Shown: piece after piece, positions 1 to 7,398 of the stretch
Position numbering within the stretch: the stretch's first letter is position 1
Layout of the letters: every line of letters begins with the position of its first letter
Assembly (NCBI RefSeq): GCF_024699075.1
Contig: NZ_JAILQF010000349.1
Location: forward strand, 1 to 24,115
Length of the DNA stretch: 24,115 bases
Direction: 5' to 3'
Origin: Butyrivibrio sp.
GTDB lineage: Bacteria > Bacillota_A > Clostridia > Lachnospirales > Lachnospiraceae
The notes under the pieces: generated by a model
What the model saw: only the letters and a program-made list of their open reading frames with translations
Told to the model about the DNA's origin: nothing
Databases searched by the model: none
Translations under genes and position numbers: made by a program

Positions 1-1304
1 CTGAAATAGTGCTTTAAGAATGAAGGAAGCTTAACTCCTTCTCCTGTATTAACTTCTTCCTGGTACTTATCAAATCCCCAGCCCCACTTTGTTACGCAGA
101 ACAATAAGAATATAAGTGCTCCGATAGGAAGAAACAGATTACTTACCATAAAGTCTTCTGAATCAAGTATATCCTTGCCGCCAATGATAGTTACATTCTT
201 AAGCAGGTTATATCCAAGAGCACAAGGTGTACAGGTTACAAGAAGAAGTATGTAATTTATGATAGATGACTTCTTTCTAGACCATCCGAAGTTATCTATG
301 CCTACGGCAATTATATTCTCAAATACAGCTATTACTGTTGAAAAGCTTGCAAATGTCATAAATACAAAGAAAAGCGTTCCCCATAATCTGCCAAAATTCA
401 TGTGAATAAAGATTTCAGGCAGTGTTATAAATATAAGTGATGGGCCTGCAGTTGTCTCAATTCCATATGAAAAGCATGCAGGGAATATAATAAGACCTGA
501 TAAAATAGCTATAAGTGTATCAAGTAAGCAGATTCTTAAAGACTCTCCTACAAGTGCCTTATCTTTGTGCATATAACTACCAAAGATTTCCATAGAAGCT
601 GCGCCTATTGATAATGTAAAAAAGCTCTGATTCATGGCAGCAGTTATTACTTTTCCAAGTCCAGCTTCCTTAACTGACTCAAAATCAGGAAGAAGATAGA
701 ACTTGATACCCTCAGCTGCTCCGTCAAGCATAGCACTGTTACATGCAAGTACAATAATGAGAACTATAAGAGCTATCATCATAAACTTAGTAATATTCTC
801 TATTCCATTTTGAAGGCCCATTGCACATACTAAAATGCCAAATGTTACTGTTATAAACATAAAGATCATTGACTGCGCAGGAGAAGCAAGCATTTTGTCA
901 AATATATTAGAAACAGTGACTTCTGAATTAACGAAGTCAAACTGTCCAGTTGCAAACTTGATCATATAGTTGATCATCCATCCTGATACAGTTGTATAGT
1001 ACATCATGAGCATAAGATTAGCTATAAAGCAGATCCAGCCATGTATATGCCATTTTGATCCTTTAGGTTCAAGTGCCTTGTATGCAAGTACAGCACTCTT
1101 TCTGCTGGCTCTACCTACTGCCAGCTCCATAGTAAGTATTGGTGCTCCCATTATAAGAAGGAACAGCAAATAAAACAGAACGAATACTCCTCCTCCATTC
1201 TGCCCTGTAACATATGGAAACTTCCATACATTACCTATGCCAATTGCGCACCCTGCGCTTACCAGGATAAACCCCAGCCTTGATTTAAAACTTTCTCTTT
1301 CCAT
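1..1304 (-). CDS. Sodium-dependent transporter, NSS (LeuT) family, 3' end outside window
   Basis: Membrane transporter of the neurotransmitter:sodium symporter family, expected to import an amino acid or related solute with Na+. I translated the reverse strand from the ATG at 1304 and it stays open for 434 codons to the window edge, so the C-terminus is missing. The N-terminus carries the family hallmark around residues 5-35 (RLGFILVSAGCAIGIGNVWKFPY, split here as RLGFILVSAGC and AIGIGNVWKFPY, then NGGG), the unwound first helix that binds Na+ and substrate. Many hydrophobic helices follow (for example around residues 38-58, 86-108 and 140-160), as does the conserved stretch NQSFFTLSIG. Upstream is a weak GGGAA-type ribosome binding site. 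It is divergent from pgi. The substrate cannot be told from sequence. The family call is firm. Confidence 0.9.
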   Translation of the reverse strand, partial: MERESFKSRLGFILVSAGCAIGIGNVWKFPYVTGQNGGGVFVLFYLLFLLIMGAPILTMELAVGRASRKSAVLAYKALEPKGSKWHIHGWICFIANLMLMMYYTTVSGWMINYMIKFATGQFDFVNSEVTVSNIFDKMLASPAQSMIFMFITVTFGILVCAMGLQNGIENITKFMMIALIVLIIVLACNSAMLDGAAEGIKFYLLPDFESVKEAGLGKVITAAMNQSFFTLSIGAASMEIFGSYMHKDKALVGESLRICLLDTLIAILSGLIIFPACFSYGIETTAGPSLIFITLPEIFIHMNFGRLWGTLFFVFMTFASFSTVIAVFENIIAVGIDNFGWSRKKSSIINYILLLVTCTPCALGYNLLKNVTIIGGKDILDSEDFMVSNLFLPIGALIFLLFCVTKWGWGFDKYQEEVNTGEGVKLPSFLKHYF

Positions 1305-1439
1305 AACTATTCCCAATTTAATATTTATTTTTGTTATCTGGCAATCTGATAAAAAATCACGATTTAATAAACAGTTTTATTACTTTGACGCGTTCGTGCT
1401 TTCGTGTACTAAATCGCGCAGACACATCTAATATCATAG

Positions 1440-1474
1440 CATAATTAATGCCTTTAAGGAATAGATTAATTATG
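1440..1474. repeat. 10-bp perfect inverted repeat in the divergent promoter region
   Basis: CATAATTAAT (1440-1449) and ATTAATTATG (1465-1474) are exact reverse complements separated by 15 bp, with a near-palindromic CCTTTAAGG inside the spacer. The position, about 135 bp upstream of the transporter start and 183 bp upstream of pgi, would suit a regulator binding site. The AT-rich arms mean chance is possible. Confidence 0.4.
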
Positions 1475-1576
1475 ATCAAGTATATTGGCTTCTTTTTCAA
1501 AATATATATAGAATATATATCAAGAAATCAGACTAAAAAACGTTTTCTTATTTTTCTCTCTTCTTTTTCGCAATAG

Positions 1577-1603
1577 TTGCCAAATTTGTATTATAATAAT
1601 AAT
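1577..1603 (+). promoter_or_regulatory. Candidate pgi promoter
   Basis: A perfect -10 hexamer TATAAT lies at 1592-1597, 60 bp before the pgi ATG. No well-spaced -35 fits it: TTCGCA at 1567-1572 is 19 bp away. Alternatively TTGCCA at 1577-1582 pairs with AATAAT at 1598-1603 at a short 15-bp spacing. The location is plausible but the exact elements are uncertain. Confidence 0.4.
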
Positions 1604-1656
1604 TGTGCGTATTGAAACACATTAATCTAGCCAATCAAAGAAAGAGGTAAACCGTA

Positions 1657-3240
1657 ATGATCAACTGGAAAAATGCAGACGAACTTAAGTCATTTACCGA
1701 TCTTTTTGCTCTTAAAGACCAGGTGAATCTTGTTGAAGCAATGAATGGAGCAAATGGTGCTCAAAGAGTCAAAAAGTACTCTGTACCTATGTCAGGTGGA
1801 CTCTCCTATAATTATGCAGCTAAAAAGGTCGATGATACTGTTATTTCGGCGCTTTCTAAATTCGCTGAAGAAGCTCAGCTTGTTGAGAAGTTTGAAGCTC
1901 TTTATAATGGCGAAGTTATAAACACAGGTGAGAAGAGACTTGTACTTCACCAGCTCACACGTGGTCAGCTTGGTAACGATGTTGTTGCTGACGGTGTTAA
2001 TAAAAGAGATTTCTATGTAGAACAGCAGAACAAGATAGCTGATTTTGCCAACAAGGTACATAATGGTGAGATCACAAATGAAAAAGGTGAAAAGTTCACA
2101 ACAGCTGTTCAGATCGGTATCGGCGGAAGTGACCTTGGTCCTCGTGCAATGTATCTTGCTCTTGAGAACTGGGCTAAGTCTAATGGCAAGTTCTTCATGG
2201 ATGCAAAATTCATAAGTAACGTAGATCCTGACGATGCAACTGCTGTTTTAAAGAGTGTTGATGTATCCCGTTCTATTTTCATCCTTGTATCCAAATCAGG
2301 TACAACTCTCGAGACATTAACTAACGAAGCTTTCGTTAAGGATGCTCTTAAGAAGGCAGGCCTTGATGCTTCAAAGCATATGATCGCTGTTACAAGTGAG
2401 ACTTCTCCTCTTGCAAAGTCTAGCGATTATCTTGCTGCTTTCTTTATGGATGATTATATCGGAGGACGTTATTCTTCTACATCTGCTGTTGGCGGAGCTG
2501 TTCTTTCACTTGCATTCGGTCCTGAAGTATTCGCAAGCTTCCTTAACGGTGCTGCAGCTGAAGATAAGAATGCAACAAATAAAGACCTTACCAAGAACCC
2601 TGCTATGCTTGATGCCCTTATCGGTGTTTATGAGCGTAATGTTCTTGGATATGAGTCTACAGCAGTTCTTCCATACTCACAGGCTCTCTCACGCTTCCCT
2701 GCACACCTTCAGCAGCTTGATATGGAGTCTAACGGCAAGAGCGTTAACCGCTTTGGTGACAAAGTCAATTATGTTACAGGACCTGTTATCTTCGGTGAGC
2801 CAGGAACTAACGGACAGCATTCATTCTACCAGCTCCTTCACCAGGGAACTAACATCATTCCTCTTCAGTTCATCGGCTTTAAGAACAATCAGGCAGGCAA
2901 TGATGTAGATATCCAGGGAAGCACAAGCCAGCAGAAGCTTTGCGCTAATGTTGCCGCTCAGATCATGGCATTTGCTTGTGGTAAAGAAGATGAAAATGCT
3001 AATAAGAATTTCGAAGGTGGACGTCCTTCAAGCATCATCGTAGGTGATAAGCTTACTCCTGAAGTACTTGGTGCTCTCCTTGCTCACTTTGAGAACAAGG
3101 TGATGTTCCAGGGCTTTGCTTGGAATCTTAACAGCTTTGACCAGGAAGGCGTTCAGCTTGGTAAGACTCTTGCAAAGAAGGTTCTTGCAGGTGATACACA
3201 GGATGCCCTCAAGGCATACAGTGATCTTTTAGGAATCTGA
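1657..3240 (+). CDS. pgi: Glucose-6-phosphate isomerase (long form)
   Basis: Cytosolic enzyme interconverting glucose-6-phosphate and fructose-6-phosphate in glycolysis and gluconeogenesis. The 527-residue protein has the SIS-fold landmarks in order: QIGIGGSDLG near 152-161, the phosphate loop SKSGTTLET at 212-220, PGI signature 1 (DYIGGRYSSTSAVG) at 266-279, GEPGTNGQHSF at 380-390 with the expected catalytic Glu, and a C-terminal signature-2-like FDQEGVQLGK. The ribosome binding site AAAGAGG sits 9 bp before the ATG. The gene stands alone and ends in a strong terminator. It is about 75-80 residues longer than the roughly 450-residue form usual in Firmicutes and resembles what I recall of spirochaete/chlamydial long forms, which hints at transfer (inference). 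Where many Pgi proteins have the ring-opening His, this one appears to read SQQKL (424-428). Confidence 0.96.
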   Translation: MINWKNADELKSFTDLFALKDQVNLVEAMNGANGAQRVKKYSVPMSGGLSYNYAAKKVDDTVISALSKFAEEAQLVEKFEALYNGEVINTGEKRLVLHQLTRGQLGNDVVADGVNKRDFYVEQQNKIADFANKVHNGEITNEKGEKFTTAVQIGIGGSDLGPRAMYLALENWAKSNGKFFMDAKFISNVDPDDATAVLKSVDVSRSIFILVSKSGTTLETLTNEAFVKDALKKAGLDASKHMIAVTSETSPLAKSSDYLAAFFMDDYIGGRYSSTSAVGGAVLSLAFGPEVFASFLNGAAAEDKNATNKDLTKNPAMLDALIGVYERNVLGYESTAVLPYSQALSRFPAHLQQLDMESNGKSVNRFGDKVNYVTGPVIFGEPGTNGQHSFYQLLHQGTNIIPLQFIGFKNNQAGNDVDIQGSTSQQKLCANVAAQIMAFACGKEDENANKNFEGGRPSSIIVGDKLTPEVLGALLAHFENKVMFQGFAWNLNSFDQEGVQLGKTLAKKVLAGDTQDALKAYSDLLGI

Positions 3241-3272
3241 TATAGATCTTGAACTGATCTTACTTTAAATAC

Positions 3273-3306
3273 AAGAAAGGAGCCGTTTAAACGCGGCTCC
3301 TTTCTT
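3273..3306 (+). terminator. Rho-independent terminator after pgi, probably bidirectional
   Basis: A perfect 13-bp stem AAGAAAGGAGCCG / CGGCTCCTTTCTT with an 8-nt loop begins 33 bp after the pgi stop. The A-rich 5' arm and T-rich 3' arm allow it to work in both directions, so it can also end the convergent c-di-GMP gene transcript, whose stop lies about 100 bp away. Confidence 0.9.
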
Positions 3307-3407
3307 TATATATTTATGATCACATTTATGTATCTTTACAAGTCTTGCAGATTCTGTTCTGGCTCTTATTGCATATTATTTATCCATTAAATAAAATAAT
3401 ATAAACT

Positions 3408-5090
3408 CTACTCATTTTCTGATACAAGTCCCAGGAATAGAAAAGCATTCCTGCTTCTGTAATTGGCTATATAATTGATCTGTAGTGTACATCTATGGCC
3501 ATTTCTTGTATAGTGACAAACTTCACATTTATCATTTTCTATAACCGTTACCAGAATATTTCTGAAGTTTACAGCAGACTCATTATCAGAATTAATAAAT
3601 CTTTCCGCTTCCATAGGTGAAGAAAATCCAAGCATACTTACATAATCAGTAAAGGTTTCATTGAATGTAAGAAGCGATATCTCCCCCTTATACTCTTCCA
3701 CAAGTGCTATAGGGAACATTATCTTCTTGGCTTCATCTTCTTCGCTACCAAGAGGATTTTGAGACAACAGATTAACAGTGCCTATCTTCTCATGATATTT
3801 GCGAAGACCTGTATTTTCTTTTGGTATATCCAGATTATATACCTCTTCAAAAGGTCCTGGCTTTGAGTACAAAAAGCCCTGAATCTGATCACAGCCTACT
3901 TTTTTAAGATATTCAGCTTCTTCAACAGTCTCTACGCCTTCTGCAATAGTCCTTATTCCAAGCTGCTTGGTCATACCTATTACGCTCTCAATGATGATCT
4001 TGGAATTCCTACTCACATTAAAACCTTCAAGAAAAGACATATCAAGCTTAAGGCAATCAAAAGTGAACATCTGCATGGAATTAAGTGATGAATAACCGCT
4101 TCCAAAGTCATCCATCCATACTTCATAACCCTGAAGCCTGAAAGCATCTATTATGTTCTTAACTCTCTCTGAATCCAGTGAGAATATAGATTCTGTAATC
4201 TCGATGTTGATATATTCAGATGGTATACCACTATCAAGTACGATCTCATCTATTTCAGAAACAATATCTCCACCTACAAAATCCTGTTGAGACAGATTTA
4301 TAGATACAGGCATTATCTGACCGCCATCTTTCATAACCTTGTTTTGGACATTACAGACATATCTGGTTACGGCAAGGTCAAGCCTTCTTATCATGTGATA
4401 TTTTTCCAGAACAGGAACAAAGTCCGCTGGAGATATAAAGCCAAGTTCAGGATCAAGCCATCTTGCAAGAGCCTCATATCCGCTTATCTCTCCGGTAAAA
4501 GATCTTACAAGCGGCTGAAACCAGGCCATAATATAGCCTTTTTCTATAGCATCATCAAAATGCTCGATAATATAACGGGTTCGCTGATAATCATCATCCA
4601 GCTTCTCATCATAATAACCGAACATGGAATCATACTGATGCTTTAAGGAATCACAGGCAATCTTGGCCTTATCCAGGCAAAATGTACATTCAAAATCATT
4701 CTTATCGGGAAAATAAATTCCGGCATGCAACTGCATATGTGTTTCCATGCGGAATGGACGTAGCTCTTCACAGATCTGTTTAATCTTTTCTTCAATCTCA
4801 TTTTTATCTGCAACTACGCAAAAATGATCTGTCGCTACACGAGAACAGACTTCCTGCGGAAAGATCGCCTGTATCGTCTGACCGATAATCCTAAGACAAT
4901 CATTTCCGGCAGAAAATCCGTATTTTTCATTATAAGACCTGAAGTTTTCGACGTTGAAATATACAAAGGCTATATCATTTCTAATCGTCGGGTCATCCAG
5001 AATATCCTGTGCAAGGACCCTGAAACTATTAAATGTAGACAGGCCTGTGAGCTCGTCGATCTGATCGACATCATTAAAGTGGTCGCTCAT
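3408..5090 (-). CDS. c-di-GMP phosphodiesterase: degenerate GGDEF + EAL + C-terminal PAS-like region
   Basis: Predicted soluble enzyme hydrolysing cyclic di-GMP to pGpG. Residues about 10-160 form a GGDEF-type fold starting with DELTGLSTF, but the catalytic loop reads RVATDHF (84-90) instead of RxGGDEF, so cyclase activity is not expected. Residues about 170-420 are an EAL domain with all key residues visible: EALAR (206-210), NLSQQD, EITES (297-301), DDFGSGYSSL (from 327), KLD (348-350), AEGVET (383-388) and QGFLYSKP. The last ~100 residues look like a PAS-type sensor (weak call), giving the order GGDEF-EAL-PAS with no membrane segment. It lies 112 bp downstream of the cytidylate-kinase-like gene and may share its promoter. 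A purine-rich GGGAGAGAAAGG precedes the ATG. Confidence 0.9.
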   Translation of the reverse strand: MSDHFNDVDQIDELTGLSTFNSFRVLAQDILDDPTIRNDIAFVYFNVENFRSYNEKYGFSAGNDCLRIIGQTIQAIFPQEVCSRVATDHFCVVADKNEIEEKIKQICEELRPFRMETHMQLHAGIYFPDKNDFECTFCLDKAKIACDSLKHQYDSMFGYYDEKLDDDYQRTRYIIEHFDDAIEKGYIMAWFQPLVRSFTGEISGYEALARWLDPELGFISPADFVPVLEKYHMIRRLDLAVTRYVCNVQNKVMKDGGQIMPVSINLSQQDFVGGDIVSEIDEIVLDSGIPSEYINIEITESIFSLDSERVKNIIDAFRLQGYEVWMDDFGSGYSSLNSMQMFTFDCLKLDMSFLEGFNVSRNSKIIIESVIGMTKQLGIRTIAEGVETVEEAEYLKKVGCDQIQGFLYSKPGPFEEVYNLDIPKENTGLRKYHEKIGTVNLLSQNPLGSEEDEAKKIMFPIALVEEYKGEISLLTFNETFTDYVSMLGFSSPMEAERFINSDNESAVNFRNILVTVIENDKCEVCHYTRNGHRCTLQINYIANYRSRNAFLFLGLVSENE

Positions 5091-5202
5091 AGCTATAATC
5101 TGCCTTTCTCTCCCCGATTATTAAAAAATGGCTTTTATTGATACTTTACAAATAATCATACCTTTCTATTTATCGGTGAATATAGCCTTTTTCTTTATAT
5201 AA

Positions 5203-5838
5203 TCAACTACGTTTACTCTTTTCGAACTTATTAACAAAATCAACTATAAAATCTGCTGTATTATCAACACCAAGAACAGAAGAATTGATAGTAAGATCAT
5301 AACTGTCGCAGTGTCCCCATTTTTTGGAACTGTAATAGTTATAATAGCCTCTTCTTTGCTTGTCCTTCTTGTTCATCATTTCACGAGCTTTGTCATCTGA
5401 TGTAAGATCAGCAAAGCGAGCTCTGATGCGGGCAATCTTATCTTCTTCATTACCTGTTATGAAAATGTTTACAAGATTAGGAAAATCTGACAGAGCATAA
5501 TCAGCACAGCGGCCAACGATTACGCATGGACCTTCTTTAGCGAGATTTTTAATAGCATCAAACTGAGCAAGAAATACTTTGTGGCTTATAGGCATATCAA
5601 CAAAGCTTGATGAATTGTATCCAAAAGAATACGTATCCATAACAAGATTATACATGAAAGAATTTGTAGGTCTTTCATCATGGTTCTCTATCATTTCTTC
5701 ACAAAAACCACTTTCCTTGGCAGCTCTGGCTATAAGTTCCTTGTCATAGCACTTAATACCGAACTTCTCAGCAACCTGTTCCCCTATCTCTCTTCCACCG
5801 GAACCAAATTCACGTCCAATAGTAATAATAGTCTCCAT
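5203..5838 (-). CDS. Cytidylate kinase-like family protein
   Basis: A 211-residue P-loop protein of the cytidylate-kinase-like group (Cytidylate_kin2 type), common in Clostridia and not the housekeeping Cmk. It begins METIITIGREFGSGGREIG, whose GREFGSGGR is the nucleotide-binding loop, followed by YDKELI and, near the C-terminus, the family-typical KDKQRRGYYNYYSSKKWG region and YDLTINSS. The substrate is not established for the group, so phosphorylation of CMP/dCMP is only a possibility. AGGAGG lies 7 bp before the ATG and a strong promoter sits about 90 bp upstream. The EAL gene follows on the same strand, so a shared transcript is likely but no functional link is known. Confidence 0.88.
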   Translation of the reverse strand: METIITIGREFGSGGREIGEQVAEKFGIKCYDKELIARAAKESGFCEEMIENHDERPTNSFMYNLVMDTYSFGYNSSSFVDMPISHKVFLAQFDAIKNLAKEGPCVIVGRCADYALSDFPNLVNIFITGNEEDKIARIRARFADLTSDDKAREMMNKKDKQRRGYYNYYSSKKWGHCDSYDLTINSSVLGVDNTADFIVDFVNKFEKSKRS

Positions 5839-5928
5839 AGTACTGCCTCCTCGGAATTATAAAATCTGTAGTTGGGTACTTGATACAACATCAGAAACCG
5901 TACCCTTTAATAGAGTATCTTTGATATT

Positions 5929-5957
5929 ATTATAGTTTAAAAATCAGCAAAAAACAA
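5929..5957 (-). promoter_or_regulatory. Sigma-A type promoter of the cytidylate-kinase-like gene
   Basis: On the reverse strand TTGTTT (5952-5957) and a perfect TATAAT (5929-5934) are 17 bp apart. The predicted start near 5922 gives a leader of about 84 nt. It lies immediately downstream of the rluD terminator, which is the expected place for a new transcription unit. Confidence 0.7.
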
Positions 5958-5965
5958 TTGAACAA

Positions 5966-5999
5966 AGGGTCAAATAGGCATTTTTGCCAATTTGACCCT
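5966..5999 (-). terminator. Rho-independent terminator after rluD
   Basis: The stem AGGGTCAAAT / ATTTGACCCT continues after one mismatch into GGC / GCC, with a 6-nt loop. It lies 6 bp beyond the rluD stop. On the reverse strand it is followed by TTTGTTCAATTGTTTTTT, a broken but T-rich tail. It closes the aroB-lspA-rluD unit. Confidence 0.85.
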
Positions 6000-6005
6000 C
6001 ATTTA

Positions 6006-7193
6006 TCATTTTAAAGTTTCAAGCAGATGCTCGAAATATTCAGGTATAGGAGCTACTGTTTCAACATATTGCCCCGTTACAGGATGCACAAAACCAAGCA
6101 GTCTTGCATGAAGACACTGTCCGTTTAGTTTTATTCCTGTCTTTCTTCCGTCTTTATAAACTTCATCACCTAAAAGCGGATGCCCAATAGATGACATGTG
6201 CACCCTGATCTGGTGCGTACGGCCGGTTTCCAGTCTGCAGGCAACATAAGTCATCTTTGATTCATAAAAGCGCTTTAAGACCTTGAAATGAGTAACTGCA
6301 TGCTTTCCATTTGGGACATTCATAGCCATCTTCTTACGGTCTGTCGGATGTCTTCCAATGCTGCCTTCTATCGTGCCTTCATCCTCATCAATAATGCCAT
6401 AGACTATAGCAACATATTCTCTTTTGATAGAATGCTCCTTAAGCTGCGCGGCAATCTTCTTATGAGCATTATCATTTTTACAGATAATGATGGAACCTGT
6501 AGTGTCCTTGTCAATTCTATGAACTATTCCGGGACGCATAACACCGTTGATCCCAGATAGCCTGTCACCACAATGATACATAATGGCATTAACAAGAGTA
6601 CCTTCATAATGCCCCGCAGCAGGATGTACTACCATATCCTTGGGTTTATTGACCACAAGAACGTCATCATCCTCATAGAGAATATCAAGAGGAATATCTT
6701 CCGGCTTTATATCAAGCTGCCTTGCAGGAGGAACTACAAGTTCCACAACATCACCCAGATTCACCGTAACAGATGCCTTTAGTACAGGCTTATCATTAAC
6801 TTTGACTTTACCATCTACAATGAGATTTTTAAGATAAGACCTTGAATGCTCTGGAAAAAGAATTGAAAGAACCTTATCCAGTCTCTTGCCAACAAGCTTA
6901 TCATCTATTGCAGCATTAAAAAGCTTATCTGATGCGCCTGTATCAGTACTATCAGATTCAGATGTAAGCTCCATATCATCTGATAAATCTTCATCTGATA
7001 TATCTTCATCAGATATATCCTTATCAGGTATGTTCTTATCTGATATGTCCTTATCCTTACTTGATATGACATTACCTGATAACAGATTTCTGCTATCAGA
7101 AAGCTCTTGATTCTTCAAAAGATCGTCAGCTTCTGTTCCAGGATTAAAGCTCCCTTTTGATTCAGTTATATTTTCAAATTTATCATTATTCAT
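6006..7193 (-). CDS. Ribosomal large subunit pseudouridine synthase, RluD family, with acidic repeat-rich N-terminal extension
   Basis: Converts uridine to pseudouridine in 23S rRNA (RluA/RluD group; exact target sites not inferable). Residues about 93-155 are an S4 RNA-binding domain (RLDKVLSILFPEHSRSYLKNLI). The catalytic domain carries HRIDKDTTG near 225-233 with the catalytic Asp, and later ETGRTHQIRVHM and GHPLLGD. An unusual extension of about 90 residues precedes S4, rich in Asp/Ser with five 5-residue repeats of the DKDIS/DEDIS type. I chose the ATG at 7193; a TTG directly before it is the other option. Neither has a normally spaced ribosome binding site, the nearest AAAGGAA being 17 bp away inside the upstream tandem repeat, and a later internal start cannot be excluded. 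lspA-rluD order is typical of Firmicutes. Confidence 0.92.
   Translation of the reverse strand: MNNDKFENITESKGSFNPGTEADDLLKNQELSDSRNLLSGNVISSKDKDISDKNIPDKDISDEDISDEDLSDDMELTSESDSTDTGASDKLFNAAIDDKLVGKRLDKVLSILFPEHSRSYLKNLIVDGKVKVNDKPVLKASVTVNLGDVVELVVPPARQLDIKPEDIPLDILYEDDDVLVVNKPKDMVVHPAAGHYEGTLVNAIMYHCGDRLSGINGVMRPGIVHRIDKDTTGSIIICKNDNAHKKIAAQLKEHSIKREYVAIVYGIIDEDEGTIEGSIGRHPTDRKKMAMNVPNGKHAVTHFKVLKRFYESKMTYVACRLETGRTHQIRVHMSSIGHPLLGDEVYKDGRKTGIKLNGQCLHARLLGFVHPVTGQYVETVAPIPEYFEHLLETLK
6981..7055 (-). repeat. In-frame 15-bp tandem repeat in rluD (five 5-residue units)
   Basis: Five consecutive 15-bp units encode DKDIS, DKNIP, DKDIS, DEDIS and DEDLS, giving a highly acidic, probably disordered segment in the N-terminal extension of the RluD-family protein. 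Because each unit is a multiple of three, gain or loss of copies would keep the frame. Confidence 0.85.
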
Positions 7194-7198
7194 CAAAG

Positions 7199-7360
7199 GT
7201 ATAGGCTATTTTCCTTTATTAGTGTAGGTTATCTTCCTCTATTAGTTTAGGCTATGCTCTTTTACTGGTTTAGATTATCTTCCTCTATTAGTTTAGGCTA
7301 TGTTCTTTTACTGGTTTAGGTTATCTTCCCCTATTAGTTTAGGCTATGTTCTTTTTACTG
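7199..7360. repeat. 23-bp tandem repeat (minisatellite), seven copies, two alternating variants
   Basis: Read on the + strand, units begin at 7199, 7222, 7245, 7268, 7291, 7314 and 7337 (the last is 24 bp). Each opens with G-T-(T/G/A)-T-A-G and TTAT or CTAT. From the second copy on, two variants alternate: one ends TCTTCCTCTATTA, the other TGTTCTTTTACTG, making a 46-bp higher-order unit. A decayed eighth copy may run to 7383. Both reverse-strand variants contain purine-rich, ribosome-binding-site-like strings such as AGAGGAAG. The array fills most of the lspA-rluD gap. The 23-bp unit is not a multiple of three and contains stops, so it is not coding. Confidence 0.92.
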
Positions 7361-7398
7361 TATTCGGACAACTAGATTTATTAGTTTAAGCCATAAGC

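Larger units (their letters stand above)
1305..1656. other. Divergent intergenic region between the NSS transporter and pgi
   Basis: This 352-bp AT-rich gap must hold the promoters of both divergent genes. A short open frame at 1237-1431 overlaps the transporter and has no ribosome binding site or protein resemblance, so no gene is called. Visible features are a 10-bp inverted repeat at 1440-1474, alternating AT tracts near 1503-1520, a pyrimidine-rich stretch at 1548-1568, a TATAAT box at 1592-1597 and the pgi ribosome binding site AAAGAGG at 1641-1647. Confidence 0.6.

Noticed and set aside
2396..2908. 170-codon open frame inside pgi, same strand, other frame
   Set aside because: It lies wholly within the confidently assigned pgi, has no ribosome binding site and encodes a low-complexity Leu/Ser-rich product, so it is a frame shadow.
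4287..4646. Open frame antisense to the EAL gene (119 codons)
   Set aside because: No ribosome binding site and no recognisable motif, fully covered by conserved EAL-domain codons on the other strand.
7199..7360. Possible CRISPR array
   Set aside because: The 23-bp units abut directly without unique spacers and no cas gene is present; it is a tandem minisatellite.
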